From: Streptomyces griseus subsp. griseus
Lineage (GTDB): Bacteria; Actinomycetota; Actinomycetes; Streptomycetales; Streptomycetaceae
NCBI RefSeq assembly: GCF_000720255.1
Contig: NZ_JOJE01000003.1
Location: 433,151-497,150 of the forward strand
Length of the DNA: 64,000 bases
Reading direction: 5' to 3'
Every line of letters starts with the position of its first letter. The stretch's first letter is position 1. The notes below the pieces were generated by a model. It made no database searches, was not told the DNA's origin, and was given only the letters and a program-made list of their open reading frames with translations. This document shows positions 17,797 to 26,384 of the stretch, piece by piece. Both the position numbers and the translations under genes were made by a program.

Positions 17797-18564
17797 TCAG
17801 ACCCAGACGCCCCGGTCCTCCAAGACCCCGCGCAACGTGTCGATGTGATCGGTCATGATGCCATCGACTCCCAGGTCCAGGAGCCGGTGCATCCGATCCG
17901 GCTCGTTGATCGTCCACACGTGCACCTGCAGCCCGCGCGCGTGCGCCGCCCGGACGAAGCGGTGGTCCACCACCTGGATGCCGGACTGCACCTCGGGCAC
18001 CTGCGCCGCCACCGCCGAGCGGCGCAGCGCCGCCGGCACACCCCAGGACCGCAGCCGCAGGTTGAGCACGCCCCGGGTGCCGTACGACGTCGCCAGGCGC
18101 GGGCCGGCCAGCCGCTGGGCGCGGATCACGCGGGCCTCGGAGAACGAGCCGACGCAGATCCGGTCCCAGGCGTCGATCCGCCCGATCAGGTCCAGCAGGG
18201 GATGCAGCGCCGGTTCGGCCTTGAGGTCGACGTTCCAGCGCACCTCGGGGAAGGTCTCCAGCAGCTCCTCGAACAGAGGCACCGGTTCCTTGCCGGCCAC
18301 GCGCGCGTGCCGTACGTCCTTCCACGGAAGGTCCGCTATGCGGCCCGCGCCGTCGGTGACCCGGTCCAGCGTGGCGTCGTGGAAGGCGACGAGCCTGCCG
18401 TCCAGCGTGGCGTGGACGTCGGTCTCGAGGTAGCGGTAGCCCGTCTCGACCGCGCGCCGGAACTGGGCCACGGTGTTCTCCAGTCCGTCGGCCGCCCCGC
18501 CGCGGTGGGCGAAGGCGATGGGGCCCGGATGGTCTAGATAGGGGTGGCGTATCAGCGCGGTCAC
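17797..18564 (-). CDS. Glycerophosphodiester phosphodiesterase
   Basis: A 255-residue GDPD enzyme, cytoplasmic (no signal peptide), that splits glycerophosphodiesters to glycerol-3-phosphate and alcohol. Catalytic signatures are AFAHRGGAADGLENTV (the HRG of the active site), YLETDVHATLDGRLVAFHD (metal ligands), and VNVDLK-like 'WNVDLKAEP'. The C-terminal VHVWTINEPDRMHRLLDLG and GVDGIMTDHI are classic. The start GTG 18564 overlaps the YczE-like gene's stop by four bases (GTGA), so the two are translationally coupled. Confidence 0.93.
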   Translation of the reverse strand: MTALIRHPYLDHPGPIAFAHRGGAADGLENTVAQFRRAVETGYRYLETDVHATLDGRLVAFHDATLDRVTDGAGRIADLPWKDVRHARVAGKEPVPLFEELLETFPEVRWNVDLKAEPALHPLLDLIGRIDAWDRICVGSFSEARVIRAQRLAGPRLATSYGTRGVLNLRLRSWGVPAALRRSAVAAQVPEVQSGIQVVDHRFVRAAHARGLQVHVWTINEPDRMHRLLDLGVDGIMTDHIDTLRGVLEDRGVWV

Positions 18565-19226
18565 CTGCGCAGTATCGCTCCCCCGGGTGTCCCCGCGGCA
18601 ACCACCGTGCTGCCCTCGGATGCCCTCGGCACGGCGAACACCCGCAGGAAGAACTGTGCGAGCGGGCCGATCGACACCGCGTACAGGACGGTGCCGACGC
18701 CTATCGTGCCGCCGAGGACGAATCCGGTCACGACGACCGCCACCTCGACCGCCGTGCGCATCAGGCGGATCGAGCGGCCCGTGCGCCGGTGCAGCCCCGT
18801 CATCAGTCCGTCCCGTGGGCCCGGCCCGAAGCGCGCGGCGATGTAGAGCCCCGTGGCCGCACCGTTGAGCACGAGGCCGGCCACGAGCAGAAGCACCTGT
18901 ACGGCCAGGCCGTGCGCCTCGGGGACCGCGGCCAGCGTGCCGTCCATGGCGACGCCCACCACGAAGACGTTGGAGACCGTGCCCAGGCCCGGGCGCTGGC
19001 GCAACGGGATCCACAGGAGCAGCACGCCCGCGCCCACGATGATGGACACGACGCCGATCGACATGCCGGTGAGCTCGGCGAGCCCCTGGTGCAGCACGTT
19101 CCAGGGCTGAAGACCCAGGCCCGCCTCGACGAGGAGCGCGGAGCTCGCCCCATAGAGGGCGAGACCGGCGTAGAGCTGGACGAGCCGGCGGAGGAGCTGC
19201 CTCCGCGCGGAGTTCTGCGTGGACAC
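18561..19226 (-). CDS. YczE/YyaS/YitT-like membrane protein
   Basis: A 221-residue membrane protein with five or six spans. It begins MSTQNSARRQLLRRLVQLYA, followed by LYGASSALLVEAGLGLQPWN and 'GPGPRDGLMTGLHRRTGRSI', the signature loops of the YczE group. It is transcribed divergently from the MocR-type regulator at 19326. That arrangement (yczE next to a MocR regulator that controls it) recurs in actinobacteria, so regulation by the neighbour is likely. The start is GTG 19226. The function of YczE proteins is unclear. Confidence 0.85.
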   Translation of the reverse strand: MSTQNSARRQLLRRLVQLYAGLALYGASSALLVEAGLGLQPWNVLHQGLAELTGMSIGVVSIIVGAGVLLLWIPLRQRPGLGTVSNVFVVGVAMDGTLAAVPEAHGLAVQVLLLVAGLVLNGAATGLYIAARFGPGPRDGLMTGLHRRTGRSIRLMRTAVEVAVVVTGFVLGGTIGVGTVLYAVSIGPLAQFFLRVFAVPRASEGSTVVAAGTPGGAILRR

Positions 19227-19325
19227 GTGGGCCCCCGGGTGGTGGTAGTGGCCTGGCTCATGCCACTCTGTGGCTTGAGAAGTGATGGCATCCATGGCCA
19301 ATTCGGGGAAGGTGGACTGATCACC
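19227..19325. promoter_or_regulatory. Divergent operator region, YczE-like gene / MocR regulator
   Basis: The 99-base gap holds two short inverted repeats. AGTGGC-N9-GCCACT lies at 19247-19267, and TGGC-N7-GCCA at 19286-19300. A TTGAGA at 19275-19280 could be the -35 of the regulator gene. These are the likely binding sites of the adjacent MocR protein; binding itself is inference. Confidence 0.45.
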
Positions 19326-20825
19326 ATGGCGCAGTGGACCTCGGCGGTGGGGCCGGCGCAGCTCGCCCGGCTGCTCACCTCCCAGCAGGACCGCCCGGCG
19401 GGCCCCGGCACGCGCCGCCCGCCCGCCTATCGGGCGCTCGCCGACGGCATCCGGCTGCTGGTGCTGGAGGGGCGCGTTCCGGTGGCCGCCCGGCTGCCCG
19501 CCGAACGGGAGCTGGCGTTGTCCCTGTCCGTCAGCCGCACCACGGTCGCCGCCGCCTACGAGGCGCTGCGCTCCGAGGGCTTCCTGGAGTCCCGGCGCGG
19601 TGCGGGCAGCTGGACCGCCGTGCCGGCCGGAAACCCCCTCCCCGCGCGCGGCCTGGAGCCGCTCCCGCCCGAGGCGCTCGGCTCGATGATCGACCTGGGC
19701 TGCGCGGCACTGCCCGCACCTGAGCCGTGGCTCACCCGCGCGGTGCGGGGCGCGCTGGAGGAACTGCCGCCGTACGCGCACACGCACGGCGACTATCCGG
19801 CGGGACTGCCCGCCCTGCGCGCGATGATCGCGGAGCGCTACACCGCGCGCGGGATCCCCACGATGCCCGAGCAGATCATGGTGACGACCGGCGCGATGGG
19901 CGCCATCGACGCCATCTGTCATCTCTTCGGCGGGCGGGGCGAGCGCATCGCCGTCGAATCGCCGTCGTACGCAAACATCCTCCAGCTCATGCGGGAGGCG
20001 GGCGCACGGCTGGTGCCCGTCGCCATGGCCGAGGGGCTCGCCGGGTGGGACCTCGACCGCTGGCGCCAGGTGCTGCGGGAGGCCGCGCCGCGCATCGCGT
20101 ACGTCGTCGCCGACTTCCACAATCCGACCGGCGCACTGGCCGACGACGACCAGCGGCGCAGGCTCGTGGAGGCGGCCCGCTCCGCGGGGACCGTGCTCAT
20201 CGCCGACGAGACCATGAGCGAGCTGTGGCTGGACGACGACGTGGAGATGCCGCGGCCCGTGTGCGGGTTCGATCCCGCCGGCTCGACGGTGATCACCGTC
20301 GGTTCGGCCAGCAAGGCGTTCTGGGCCGGCATGCGAATCGGGTGGGTGCGGGCGGCTCCCGACGTGATCCGCAGCCTGGTCGCCGCGCGGGCGTACGCGG
20401 ATCTGGGCACCCCCGTGCTGGAGCAGTTGGCGGTGAACTGGCTGTTCAGCACCGGCGGGTGGGAGCAGGCGCTGGAGCTGCGGCGGGGGCAGGCGCGGGA
20501 GAACCGGGACGCGTTGGTCGCCGCGGTCCGGCGAACGTTGCCGGAGTGGGAATTCGAGGTGCCCAAGGGGGGACTGACCCTGTGGGTGCGGGCCGGCGGC
20601 CTCTCCGGCTCGCGCCTCGCCGAGGCGGGGGAGCGGGTCGGGGTACGGGTACCGTCCGGGCCCCGGTTCGGGGTCGACGGGGCCTTCGAGGGGTATGTGC
20701 GGCTGCCGTTCACCGTGGGGGGCGCGGTGGCCGAGGAGGCGGCGGTGCGGTTGGCCGCCGCGGCGAGGGTGGTGGAGAGCGGAGGGACCGCGGGAGTGGA
20801 GGCGCCGCGGACGTTCGTGGCATAG
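19326..20825 (+). CDS. MocR-type regulator (GntR HTH + aminotransferase fold)
   Basis: A 499-residue fusion. Residues about 30-95 form a GntR winged helix (YRALADGIRLLVLEGRVPVA, LSLSVSRTTVAAAYEALRSEGF). The rest is a fold-type I PLP domain with FHNPTGAL and the PLP lysine Lys330 in GSASKAFWAGMRIGW. MocR proteins use PLP or amino compounds as effectors and usually control a neighbouring gene, here the divergent YczE-like membrane protein. An ATG at 19326 gives MAQWTSAVGPAQLARLL. It converges with the ATP-binding gene at 20872. Confidence 0.92.
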   Translation: MAQWTSAVGPAQLARLLTSQQDRPAGPGTRRPPAYRALADGIRLLVLEGRVPVAARLPAERELALSLSVSRTTVAAAYEALRSEGFLESRRGAGSWTAVPAGNPLPARGLEPLPPEALGSMIDLGCAALPAPEPWLTRAVRGALEELPPYAHTHGDYPAGLPALRAMIAERYTARGIPTMPEQIMVTTGAMGAIDAICHLFGGRGERIAVESPSYANILQLMREAGARLVPVAMAEGLAGWDLDRWRQVLREAAPRIAYVVADFHNPTGALADDDQRRRLVEAARSAGTVLIADETMSELWLDDDVEMPRPVCGFDPAGSTVITVGSASKAFWAGMRIGWVRAAPDVIRSLVAARAYADLGTPVLEQLAVNWLFSTGGWEQALELRRGQARENRDALVAAVRRTLPEWEFEVPKGGLTLWVRAGGLSGSRLAEAGERVGVRVPSGPRFGVDGAFEGYVRLPFTVGGAVAEEAAVRLAAAARVVESGGTAGVEAPRTFVA

Positions 20826-20871
20826 CGGAGTGGCGCGGGAATCGACAGACCCAGCGCCGGGAGTGCGCCGC

Positions 20872-22440
20872 TCACGAGGTCTCGGCCACCATCGCTTCCA
20901 TCGGTACCGGCTCCGGCTCCTCGTCCGCCGGGGTCCTGAGCGGGGGCAGCAGATCCAGGACCGCCTGCCGGTGGACGTCCGTCGTCGCGTCGTCGTAGGG
21001 GTCCGGGGTGGTCGGGACCTGGAGGCGGTGGACCGGGCCCGTGCCCAGGCGGGCGTAGCCGCGGCCGGGGGGCACCTGGGCGACGGGGGTGGTGTGGGGG
21101 CGGGCACCGAGGACTGACTCCAATTGCCCGGCCGTCGCGGGACCTAGCGCCACACGCGCGCGCGTGTGCTGCCGTACCGCGTCGCGCAGGGCCTCCAGGC
21201 CGTCGAACTGTTCGGCGACGACCACCGTCACATTGGCGGCGCGGCCGTGCCGCAGGGGCACCTGAAGGAGGGACTGCGGGTCCTCGCGGCCGTCGGCGTC
21301 GGCGAGGTGCGTGAACGCGGTCGGGCGGTCGAGGAGGATCCACAGGGGGCGCTTGGTGTCAGCTGGGGGCGCCTGCCCCGCCTGGCGGGCGCGGTTGGCC
21401 GCGATGAGCCGGCGCTCCGTCTCGTGCGCGGCCCACTCCAGGCTGGCCAGGGCGCCGGCCAGGCCGACCTCGACCGCGAGGACGCCGTCCCGGCCCGTCA
21501 GGCACGCGTATTCGCCGGTGCCGCCGCCGTCGACGACGAGGATGTCGCCGTACTGGAGGGCCTGGAGGGCGATGGAGCGCAGGAGGGTGGAGGCGCCGCT
21601 GCCCGGCTGGCCCACGACCAGCAGGTGCGGCTCGGTGGAGCGGACGCCGGTGCGCCAGACGACCGGGGGCACGTCGCGCCGTGCCTCCCCGTGGGTGAGG
21701 GGAAGCGTGCGCTGGACCTGGGTGGGGTCGGTCAAGCCGAGGACCGTCTCGCCGGGTGCGGTGACGAAACGTTGCGCGGCGATGTCGGTGGGGAGCGGGG
21801 ACAGGACGGTGACCGTGAGCTCGTTGCCCTCCTCGTCCCACGCGAAGTGGTACTCGCGGCCGCGGCCCGACTTCGCGGTGAGCAGCAGCTCGACGCGGGC
21901 CCGGGCTTCGGCATCCCCGTCCGGGAAGTACGCCGGGTAGCGGATGATCAGGTGGGCGAAACGGCCGGAGTCGTCGAAGTCGTACGCCGGGAAGGTCTTC
22001 TCCCAGTCGCCGCCGTGGGCGTAGAGGGGAGCGGGGTCCTCGGCGGTCGAGAAGTGAGGGACCAGCGCCTCGTACAGCGACTGCAGGCGCTGCGTCTGGG
22101 ACTCGTCCGGTCCCTCGGGTTCCGCCGGTTTGCCCTCCCGGCCCTGCCAGGCTGCCGCCGCCATCAGGGTGATGACGGCGAGCAGCGGACCGTACGGCAG
22201 GAGCGCCACGACCAGGACCACCGACGCCACCAGGAACAGCAGCGCTCCACGCCGGTCCTTGGGGGTGTCGGCCCACTTGCGCCGCCCGGCCGAGGCCAGC
22301 CGGCGCGCACCGCGGGTGATCGTGATCAGCGGGTGGAGGACGTCGGTGGCGCTGTCGGCCGCCGTCCGGGCCAGCTCCCGGCTCCGGGCGATCTGCGCGC
22401 TGCCTGTGCTCAGGATGCGGGGGAGGGGGCGCCGGGCCAC
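20872..22440 (-). CDS. FtsK/conjugal-type ATP-binding protein, membrane-anchored
   Basis: A 522-residue protein. Near residue 55-95 is a hydrophobic pair (RRGALLFLVASVVLVVALLP, GPLLAVITLMAAAAW), so the N-terminus is membrane-bound. The C-terminal half is a P-loop domain with Walker A VVGQPGSGASTLLRSI, Walker B-like DILVVDGGG, and a later RPLWILLDRPTAF. The fold resembles FtsK/SpoIIIE-type or plasmid-transfer ATPases, but the arginine-finger and gamma domains are not evident. Start GTG 22440 follows GGAG. It forms a unit with the 64-residue membrane protein 52 bases upstream. Function unknown. Confidence 0.78.
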   Translation of the reverse strand: MARRPLPRILSTGSAQIARSRELARTAADSATDVLHPLITITRGARRLASAGRRKWADTPKDRRGALLFLVASVVLVVALLPYGPLLAVITLMAAAAWQGREGKPAEPEGPDESQTQRLQSLYEALVPHFSTAEDPAPLYAHGGDWEKTFPAYDFDDSGRFAHLIIRYPAYFPDGDAEARARVELLLTAKSGRGREYHFAWDEEGNELTVTVLSPLPTDIAAQRFVTAPGETVLGLTDPTQVQRTLPLTHGEARRDVPPVVWRTGVRSTEPHLLVVGQPGSGASTLLRSIALQALQYGDILVVDGGGTGEYACLTGRDGVLAVEVGLAGALASLEWAAHETERRLIAANRARQAGQAPPADTKRPLWILLDRPTAFTHLADADGREDPQSLLQVPLRHGRAANVTVVVAEQFDGLEALRDAVRQHTRARVALGPATAGQLESVLGARPHTTPVAQVPPGRGYARLGTGPVHRLQVPTTPDPYDDATTDVHRQAVLDLLPPLRTPADEEPEPVPMEAMVAETS

Positions 22441-22492
22441 TGCTGTCTCCTGGTGGTGCGTACGGAAGGGACGGACGGCGGGGCGGCCGGCG

Positions 22493-22687
22493 TCAGAACT
22501 TGATGCCGCCGAGAAGGCTCGCCAGGCTCTCGCCACCTGCCTTGATGCTCGGGGCGATGGCCGTACTGGCCAGGTAGAACCCGAACAGCGCCGAGACGAG
22601 GGCGTGCGACGCCTTGAGCCCGTCCTTGCGGAAGAACAGGAACACGATGATGCCGAGCAGGACCACGCCTGAGATGGACAAGATCAT
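22493..22687 (-). CDS. 64-residue membrane protein
   Basis: Sequence features are an N-terminal span (MILSISGVVLLGIIVFLFFR), a KDGLKASHALV linker, and a second hydrophobic stretch (SALFGFYLASTAIAPSI) before GGESLASLLGGIKF. The ATG at 22687 has a GGAG ribosome site. It lies directly upstream of, and is probably co-transcribed with, the membrane-anchored ATP-binding protein, so the two may form a complex. Small two-span proteins paired with FtsK-like ATPases are common in Streptomyces mobile-element relics, but nothing here shows mobility. Confidence 0.8.
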   Translation of the reverse strand: MILSISGVVLLGIIVFLFFRKDGLKASHALVSALFGFYLASTAIAPSIKAGGESLASLLGGIKF

Positions 22688-22948
22688 TTGAGGTCTCCTG
22701 GTTGGTGGGGACAGTCACCATGAGTACTTCCAGGCTCACAGGATGTATCCATACGATAAAAGGTGCAACTGGGTGGAATGTGTCAGATTTCACCCGGGCG
22801 GCGGAGGTCGGCCCGGCCCTGTGACCAGCGCTGTCGTGCCCTTCGGGGGCCGTGGTGATCTTTGCCTGGGACGGGGCCGGTCATGTGCGCCGGAAGCCAG
22901 TACCCTGGCGATTCACCTGAACGGTTGCAGTGAGAGGCGGACCACCCG

Positions 22949-23341
22949 ATGACTGAAGCCCCCGACCCCGAGGTCGTGGAGCTGGCCACCAAGATCTTCG
23001 ATCTGGCCCGGCAGGGGCCGACCGAGGCACTCGTGGCGTACGTCGACGCGGGCGTTCCGGCCAACCTCACCAACGACCGGGGCGACTCCCTGGTGATGCT
23101 CGCCGCCTACCACGGCCACGCCGCGGCGGTACGGGCGCTGCTGGAACGCGGTGGCGACGCCGACCGCGTCAACGACCGAGGCCAGACCCCACTCGCGGGG
23201 GCCGTGTTCAAGGGAGAGGAAGAAGTGATCCGGGCTCTGCTGGACGCGGGAGCCGACCCGTCCGCGGGCACTCCGTCGGCCGTCGACACGGCTCGGATGT
23301 TCGGCAAGGCGGACCTGCTGAAGCTGTTCGGCGCGGACTGA
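22949..23341 (+). CDS. Ankyrin-repeat protein
   Basis: A 130-residue protein made almost wholly of ankyrin repeats: GVPANLTNDRGDSLVMLAAY, GGDADRVNDRGQTPLAGAVF, and GADPSAGTPSAVDTARMFGK. Three to four repeats, no signal peptide. It is a protein-interaction scaffold; the partner is unknown. The start at ATG 22949 follows GAGAGG. It is divergent from the small membrane protein gene across 261 bases of relatively AT-rich DNA. Confidence 0.9.
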   Translation: MTEAPDPEVVELATKIFDLARQGPTEALVAYVDAGVPANLTNDRGDSLVMLAAYHGHAAAVRALLERGGDADRVNDRGQTPLAGAVFKGEEEVIRALLDAGADPSAGTPSAVDTARMFGKADLLKLFGAD

Positions 23342-23354
23342 CACGACATGTACC

Positions 23355-23386
23355 ACCAGGTAAAACGCAGTTCCTGACCAGGTAAA
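23355..23386. repeat. Direct repeat ACCAGGTAAA, two copies
   Basis: Two identical 10-mers start 22 bases apart, i.e. on the same face of the helix, just after the ankyrin gene stop. A related GCCAGGTAAC occurs at 23611-23620. It could be an operator pair for the downstream gene; no protein is known to me. Confidence 0.4.
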
Positions 23387-23559
23387 TCAACGACCACGGG
23401 GGAGGCGGTACGGGGCCGCCGGAAATTTCGGTCGCGGCAGGCTGAACTGCCGAGTCATCATGACGTCGTGATTCACGGACGCGATGGCTGGGCAGGTGTT
23501 GCCGCACCGCGCGGGCCGTGATGCGGTCCGCATGGGCCACCGACGAGAGGCAGAGGAAG

Positions 23560-23619
23560 ATGGTCTACAGCAAGCACGAGACGGCGGGCACTCCGACGTG
23601 TTGTCACGTGGCCAGGTAA
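23560..23619 (+). CDS. Possible 19-residue leader peptide
   Basis: ATG 23560 is preceded by a purine-rich GAGAGGCAGAGGAAG and encodes MVYSKHETAGTPTCCHVAR followed by TAA at 23617-23619. It includes adjacent cysteine codons (TGT TGT, a rare pair in this genome). It ends 46 bases before the HEAT-type gene start. Short Cys-containing ORFs upstream of genes can act as translational leader peptides, but no attenuator hairpin was identified here. It is supported only by ribosome site and position. Confidence 0.4.
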   Translation: MVYSKHETAGTPTCCHVAR

Positions 23620-23665
23620 CGCGTGTTCCCCGGTTGCGTCGACGCTTGATGTGAGGCTGTTTCCC

Positions 23666-25087
23666 ATGTTCGATCCGGTCATAGCGCCCAGCGGTACGCT
23701 GCTCGGCCTGCTCCAGCGGGGCCGCGGCGACGGCACGCTGCACGCGCTCACCGCCCCGCGGGCCGACGCGCTCGCGGCACTGAACCACTGTGTGCTGCGC
23801 GACCCCCGCCACGACTGGCAGGTGGAGAACCGCTCCCTGTACTACGCCCGTCTCTTCCTCGACCTGGGCGGCGAACTGGACGAGATCGAGGCGCACCTCT
23901 TCGACGTCGAGGACGCCTTCGACACCGAGGAGTCCCGCACGGGCCTGGCGCTCGCCGTCCTCGGCCACCTCGCCTCCTACGGCAGGCGCGATGCCCTGCG
24001 GCTGCTGCGCAGGTACGCCGCCTCCGGCTCCAACTGGGCCTGGGCCCTCGACGAGCTGGCCCTGCGCGACGACGACGCGGGCCTGCGTGCCCTCGCCGCG
24101 CCCGTCCTGGCCCGTTTCGCGACCGACGCCGAGGGCGAGGCCGAACTCGCTGCCACCGTGCGTGACGCCTTCGAGCCACGGCCTTGGCGACTGTGGGCCG
24201 ACGACCCGCGCGACTACGTCTCCACGCGCGTGCGTGCCGCCCAGGAAGCCGGCTGCTTCGACCGGTGGCAACGGCAGATGCGCCCCACCGGGCCCCGCCC
24301 GGGCTGGAGCGTGCAGGCCGTCTTCGAGTGGGCCCAGCAGGGCATCGAACGCGGCGCCGCCCTCCATGTCCCGGCCGCCCGCTGCCTCACCGCCGTGGCG
24401 GGGCCCGAGGACCGGCCCGAGATCGTGCGGGCCGCCCAGGGCGGCACCGACGGTGCCCGCTGTACCGCGCTGCGCTACCTCGCCGACAGCAATGATCCCG
24501 ACGCCCTCGATCTGGTCGAGGGTGCTGTGGCCACCGGCACGACGGCCGTGGTGGAGGCCGCGGTCGACGCCTTCGAACGCATGCGCAGCGTCGCCGCCGT
24601 GGACCGCGCCCGCGGCTGGGTCCACCGGCCCGACGCCCTCGGAGCCGCCGCCGGCCGCATGCTCGCCTGCCGGGGCGCGGCCGCCGACAGCGAGCTCGTC
24701 CTCGGCGCCCTGCGTGAGGCCGTACGCGGCGAGGGGCCAGACGCACCGACCTTGTGGACCCTCGTGGACGGAGCCGGACGGCTCGGCATCGCCTGCGCCG
24801 CGCCGGTCCTGCGGCACATCTACCGCGAGACCGCCTCGTCCCACCTTCGGGGACGCTGCGCCCGCGCGCTGGCCGCCACCGACCCCTCGTTCGCCACGGG
24901 CTTCGCCGTCGAATGCCTCTGGGACTGCGAGGAGACCACCCGCGAGGTCGCCGCCCGGCACGCCGAGACCGGTGACGTCCGCGTCGTCGAACGACTGCGC
25001 CGGCTCGCCGCCGATCCCGCCGAGGAGGCCGAGGTGCAGACCGCCGTACGCAGCCGGATCGGCCCGGACGCCGCGTCGGCGATGTGA
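23666..25087 (+). CDS. HEAT-repeat-like protein
   Basis: A 473-residue all-helical protein with tandem helix pairs typical of HEAT/PBS-lyase-like repeats: LAVLGHLASYGRRDALRLLR, CTALRYLADSNDPDALDLVE, and LRGRCARALAATDPSFATGF. It has no signal peptide or membrane span. It starts MFDPVIAPSGTLLGLLQRGR at ATG 23666 (a GTG at 23651 is an alternative). It is monocistronic as far as can be seen, with a weak hairpin after the stop. The role is unknown; such proteins usually mediate protein interactions. Confidence 0.8.
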   Translation: MFDPVIAPSGTLLGLLQRGRGDGTLHALTAPRADALAALNHCVLRDPRHDWQVENRSLYYARLFLDLGGELDEIEAHLFDVEDAFDTEESRTGLALAVLGHLASYGRRDALRLLRRYAASGSNWAWALDELALRDDDAGLRALAAPVLARFATDAEGEAELAATVRDAFEPRPWRLWADDPRDYVSTRVRAAQEAGCFDRWQRQMRPTGPRPGWSVQAVFEWAQQGIERGAALHVPAARCLTAVAGPEDRPEIVRAAQGGTDGARCTALRYLADSNDPDALDLVEGAVATGTTAVVEAAVDAFERMRSVAAVDRARGWVHRPDALGAAAGRMLACRGAAADSELVLGALREAVRGEGPDAPTLWTLVDGAGRLGIACAAPVLRHIYRETASSHLRGRCARALAATDPSFATGFAVECLWDCEETTREVAARHAETGDVRVVERLRRLAADPAEEAEVQTAVRSRIGPDAASAM

Positions 25088-25105
25088 ACCCCCGGTAGCG
25101 GCATG

Positions 25106-25136
25106 CCCGCCGGGTGAACAAGGGGTGACCGGCGGG
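25106..25136. terminator. Weak hairpin after the HEAT-type gene
   Basis: CCCGCCGG pairs with CCGGCGGG across 15 bases, 19 bases past the stop at 25087. Confidence 0.35.
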
Positions 25137-25256
25137 CCGGTCGGGCATGGACGCGGTCCGACCTGCGGGGTCGCGCAGCGCAACGCTCACAGGACGTTTG
25201 TCGTTCGGAAAGATCCACTTTGGCGCGGCCACGTCCGGTACGGCGACAACACCGGT

Positions 25257-26384
25257 ATGCGTGTCGTCATCGTGACCGAATCCTTTCCCCCCGATGTGAA
25301 CGGCGTGGCCCACTGCGCGCTCCAGACCGCCCGGCACCTCGTGGATCGCGGTCATCTTCCGCTCGTCGTCGCGCCGGCCACCGCGGCCGGTAACGGGCCC
25401 GACGCCTCGGCGCCGTGCCCCGTCGTCCGTGTCCCCTCCCTTCCGCTCCCCGGCTACCCCCAGGTCCGCGTCGCCCTCCCCAGCCGACGCGTTGCCGCCG
25501 CTCTCACTGCGCACCGCGCCGACCTGGTCCACCTGGCCGGCCCCTTCGTCCTCGGCGTGCGCGGCATGACCGCGGCGGCCCGGCTCGGCATCCCGGCCGT
25601 GGCCGTCTACCAGACCGACCTGGCCGGATACGCCCGCACCTACGTGCACGCCGGCGAGGCGGCCGCCTGGCGGCGCATCCGCTCCGTCCACGCCGCCGCC
25701 GACCTCACCCTCGCCCCCTCCAGTGCCGCCCTGCACGACCTGGAGGCACACGGCGTGCCCCGGGTCCGGCTGTGGCCCCGGGGCGTGGACACCGTCCGCT
25801 TCCGCCCCGACCTGCGCGACGAGGCGTTGCGGCGCGAGCTCGCCCCGAACGGCGAACTCATCGTCGGCTACGTGGGGCGGCTCGCCCCCGAGAAGCAGGT
25901 CGAACTCCTCGCCGACGCTTGCGGACTGCCCGGCGTGCGCGTCGTGGTGGTGGGCGACGGCCCGAGCGGACCCGGCCTCACCGGGGCGCTGCCCGGCGCG
26001 GTCTTCCTGGGCCGCCGGACCGGCGACGACCTCGCCCGGATCTTCGCCTCGCTGGACGTCTTCGTCCACACCGGCCCCTTCGAGACGTTCTGCCAGACCG
26101 TGCAGGAGGCCATGGCGAGCGGTGTCCCCGTCGTCGCGCCCGCCGCGGGCGGCCCCCTGGACCTGGTCGCGCACGGGCGCACCGGGCTCCTCGTACCGCC
26201 GCGCGACCCCGCCGCCGTACGGGACGCCGTGGCCGCGCTGGCCGCCGACCCCACGCGGCGGGCCGCCTACGGAGCCGCCGGACGGGCCACGGTCGAGGGG
26301 CGCACCTGGGCCGCCGTCGGCGACCAGCTCATCGGGCACTACGCCGGTGTACTGGCCGCGCGGAAGGTGGTGGCGGCGGCATGA
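25257..26384 (+). CDS. GT4 glycosyltransferase (mannosyltransferase-like)
   Basis: A 375-residue GT-B enzyme. N-terminal MRVVIVTESFPPDVNGVAHC is the glycine-loop donor/acceptor region. The C-terminal domain has VGYVGRLAPEKQVELLADAC and the nucleotide-sugar motif FETFCQTVQEAMASGVPVVA (EX7E). The start and motifs resemble the MgtA/PimB-type GDP-mannose-dependent transferases of actinobacterial glycolipid synthesis; the actual acceptor is unknown. It is the first of three coupled genes: its TGA overlaps the next ATG (ATGA at 26381). Confidence 0.9.
   Translation: MRVVIVTESFPPDVNGVAHCALQTARHLVDRGHLPLVVAPATAAGNGPDASAPCPVVRVPSLPLPGYPQVRVALPSRRVAAALTAHRADLVHLAGPFVLGVRGMTAAARLGIPAVAVYQTDLAGYARTYVHAGEAAAWRRIRSVHAAADLTLAPSSAALHDLEAHGVPRVRLWPRGVDTVRFRPDLRDEALRRELAPNGELIVGYVGRLAPEKQVELLADACGLPGVRVVVVGDGPSGPGLTGALPGAVFLGRRTGDDLARIFASLDVFVHTGPFETFCQTVQEAMASGVPVVAPAAGGPLDLVAHGRTGLLVPPRDPAAVRDAVAALAADPTRRAAYGAAGRATVEGRTWAAVGDQLIGHYAGVLAARKVVAAA

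Larger units (their letters stand above)
23342..23665. other. 324-bp intergenic region with repeats and a possible leader ORF
   Basis: Between the ankyrin and HEAT-type genes. It holds a 10-bp direct repeat ACCAGGTAAA at 23355-23364 and 23377-23386 (22-bp pitch) and a 19-codon ORF with a strong ribosome site (23560-23619), listed separately. No longer coding frame is convincing. Confidence 0.55.

Noticed and set aside
18530..18540. DasR-like core TGGTCTAGATA inside the GDPD gene start
   Set aside because: Only half of the dre palindrome fits and the site is within coding sequence, so it may be chance.
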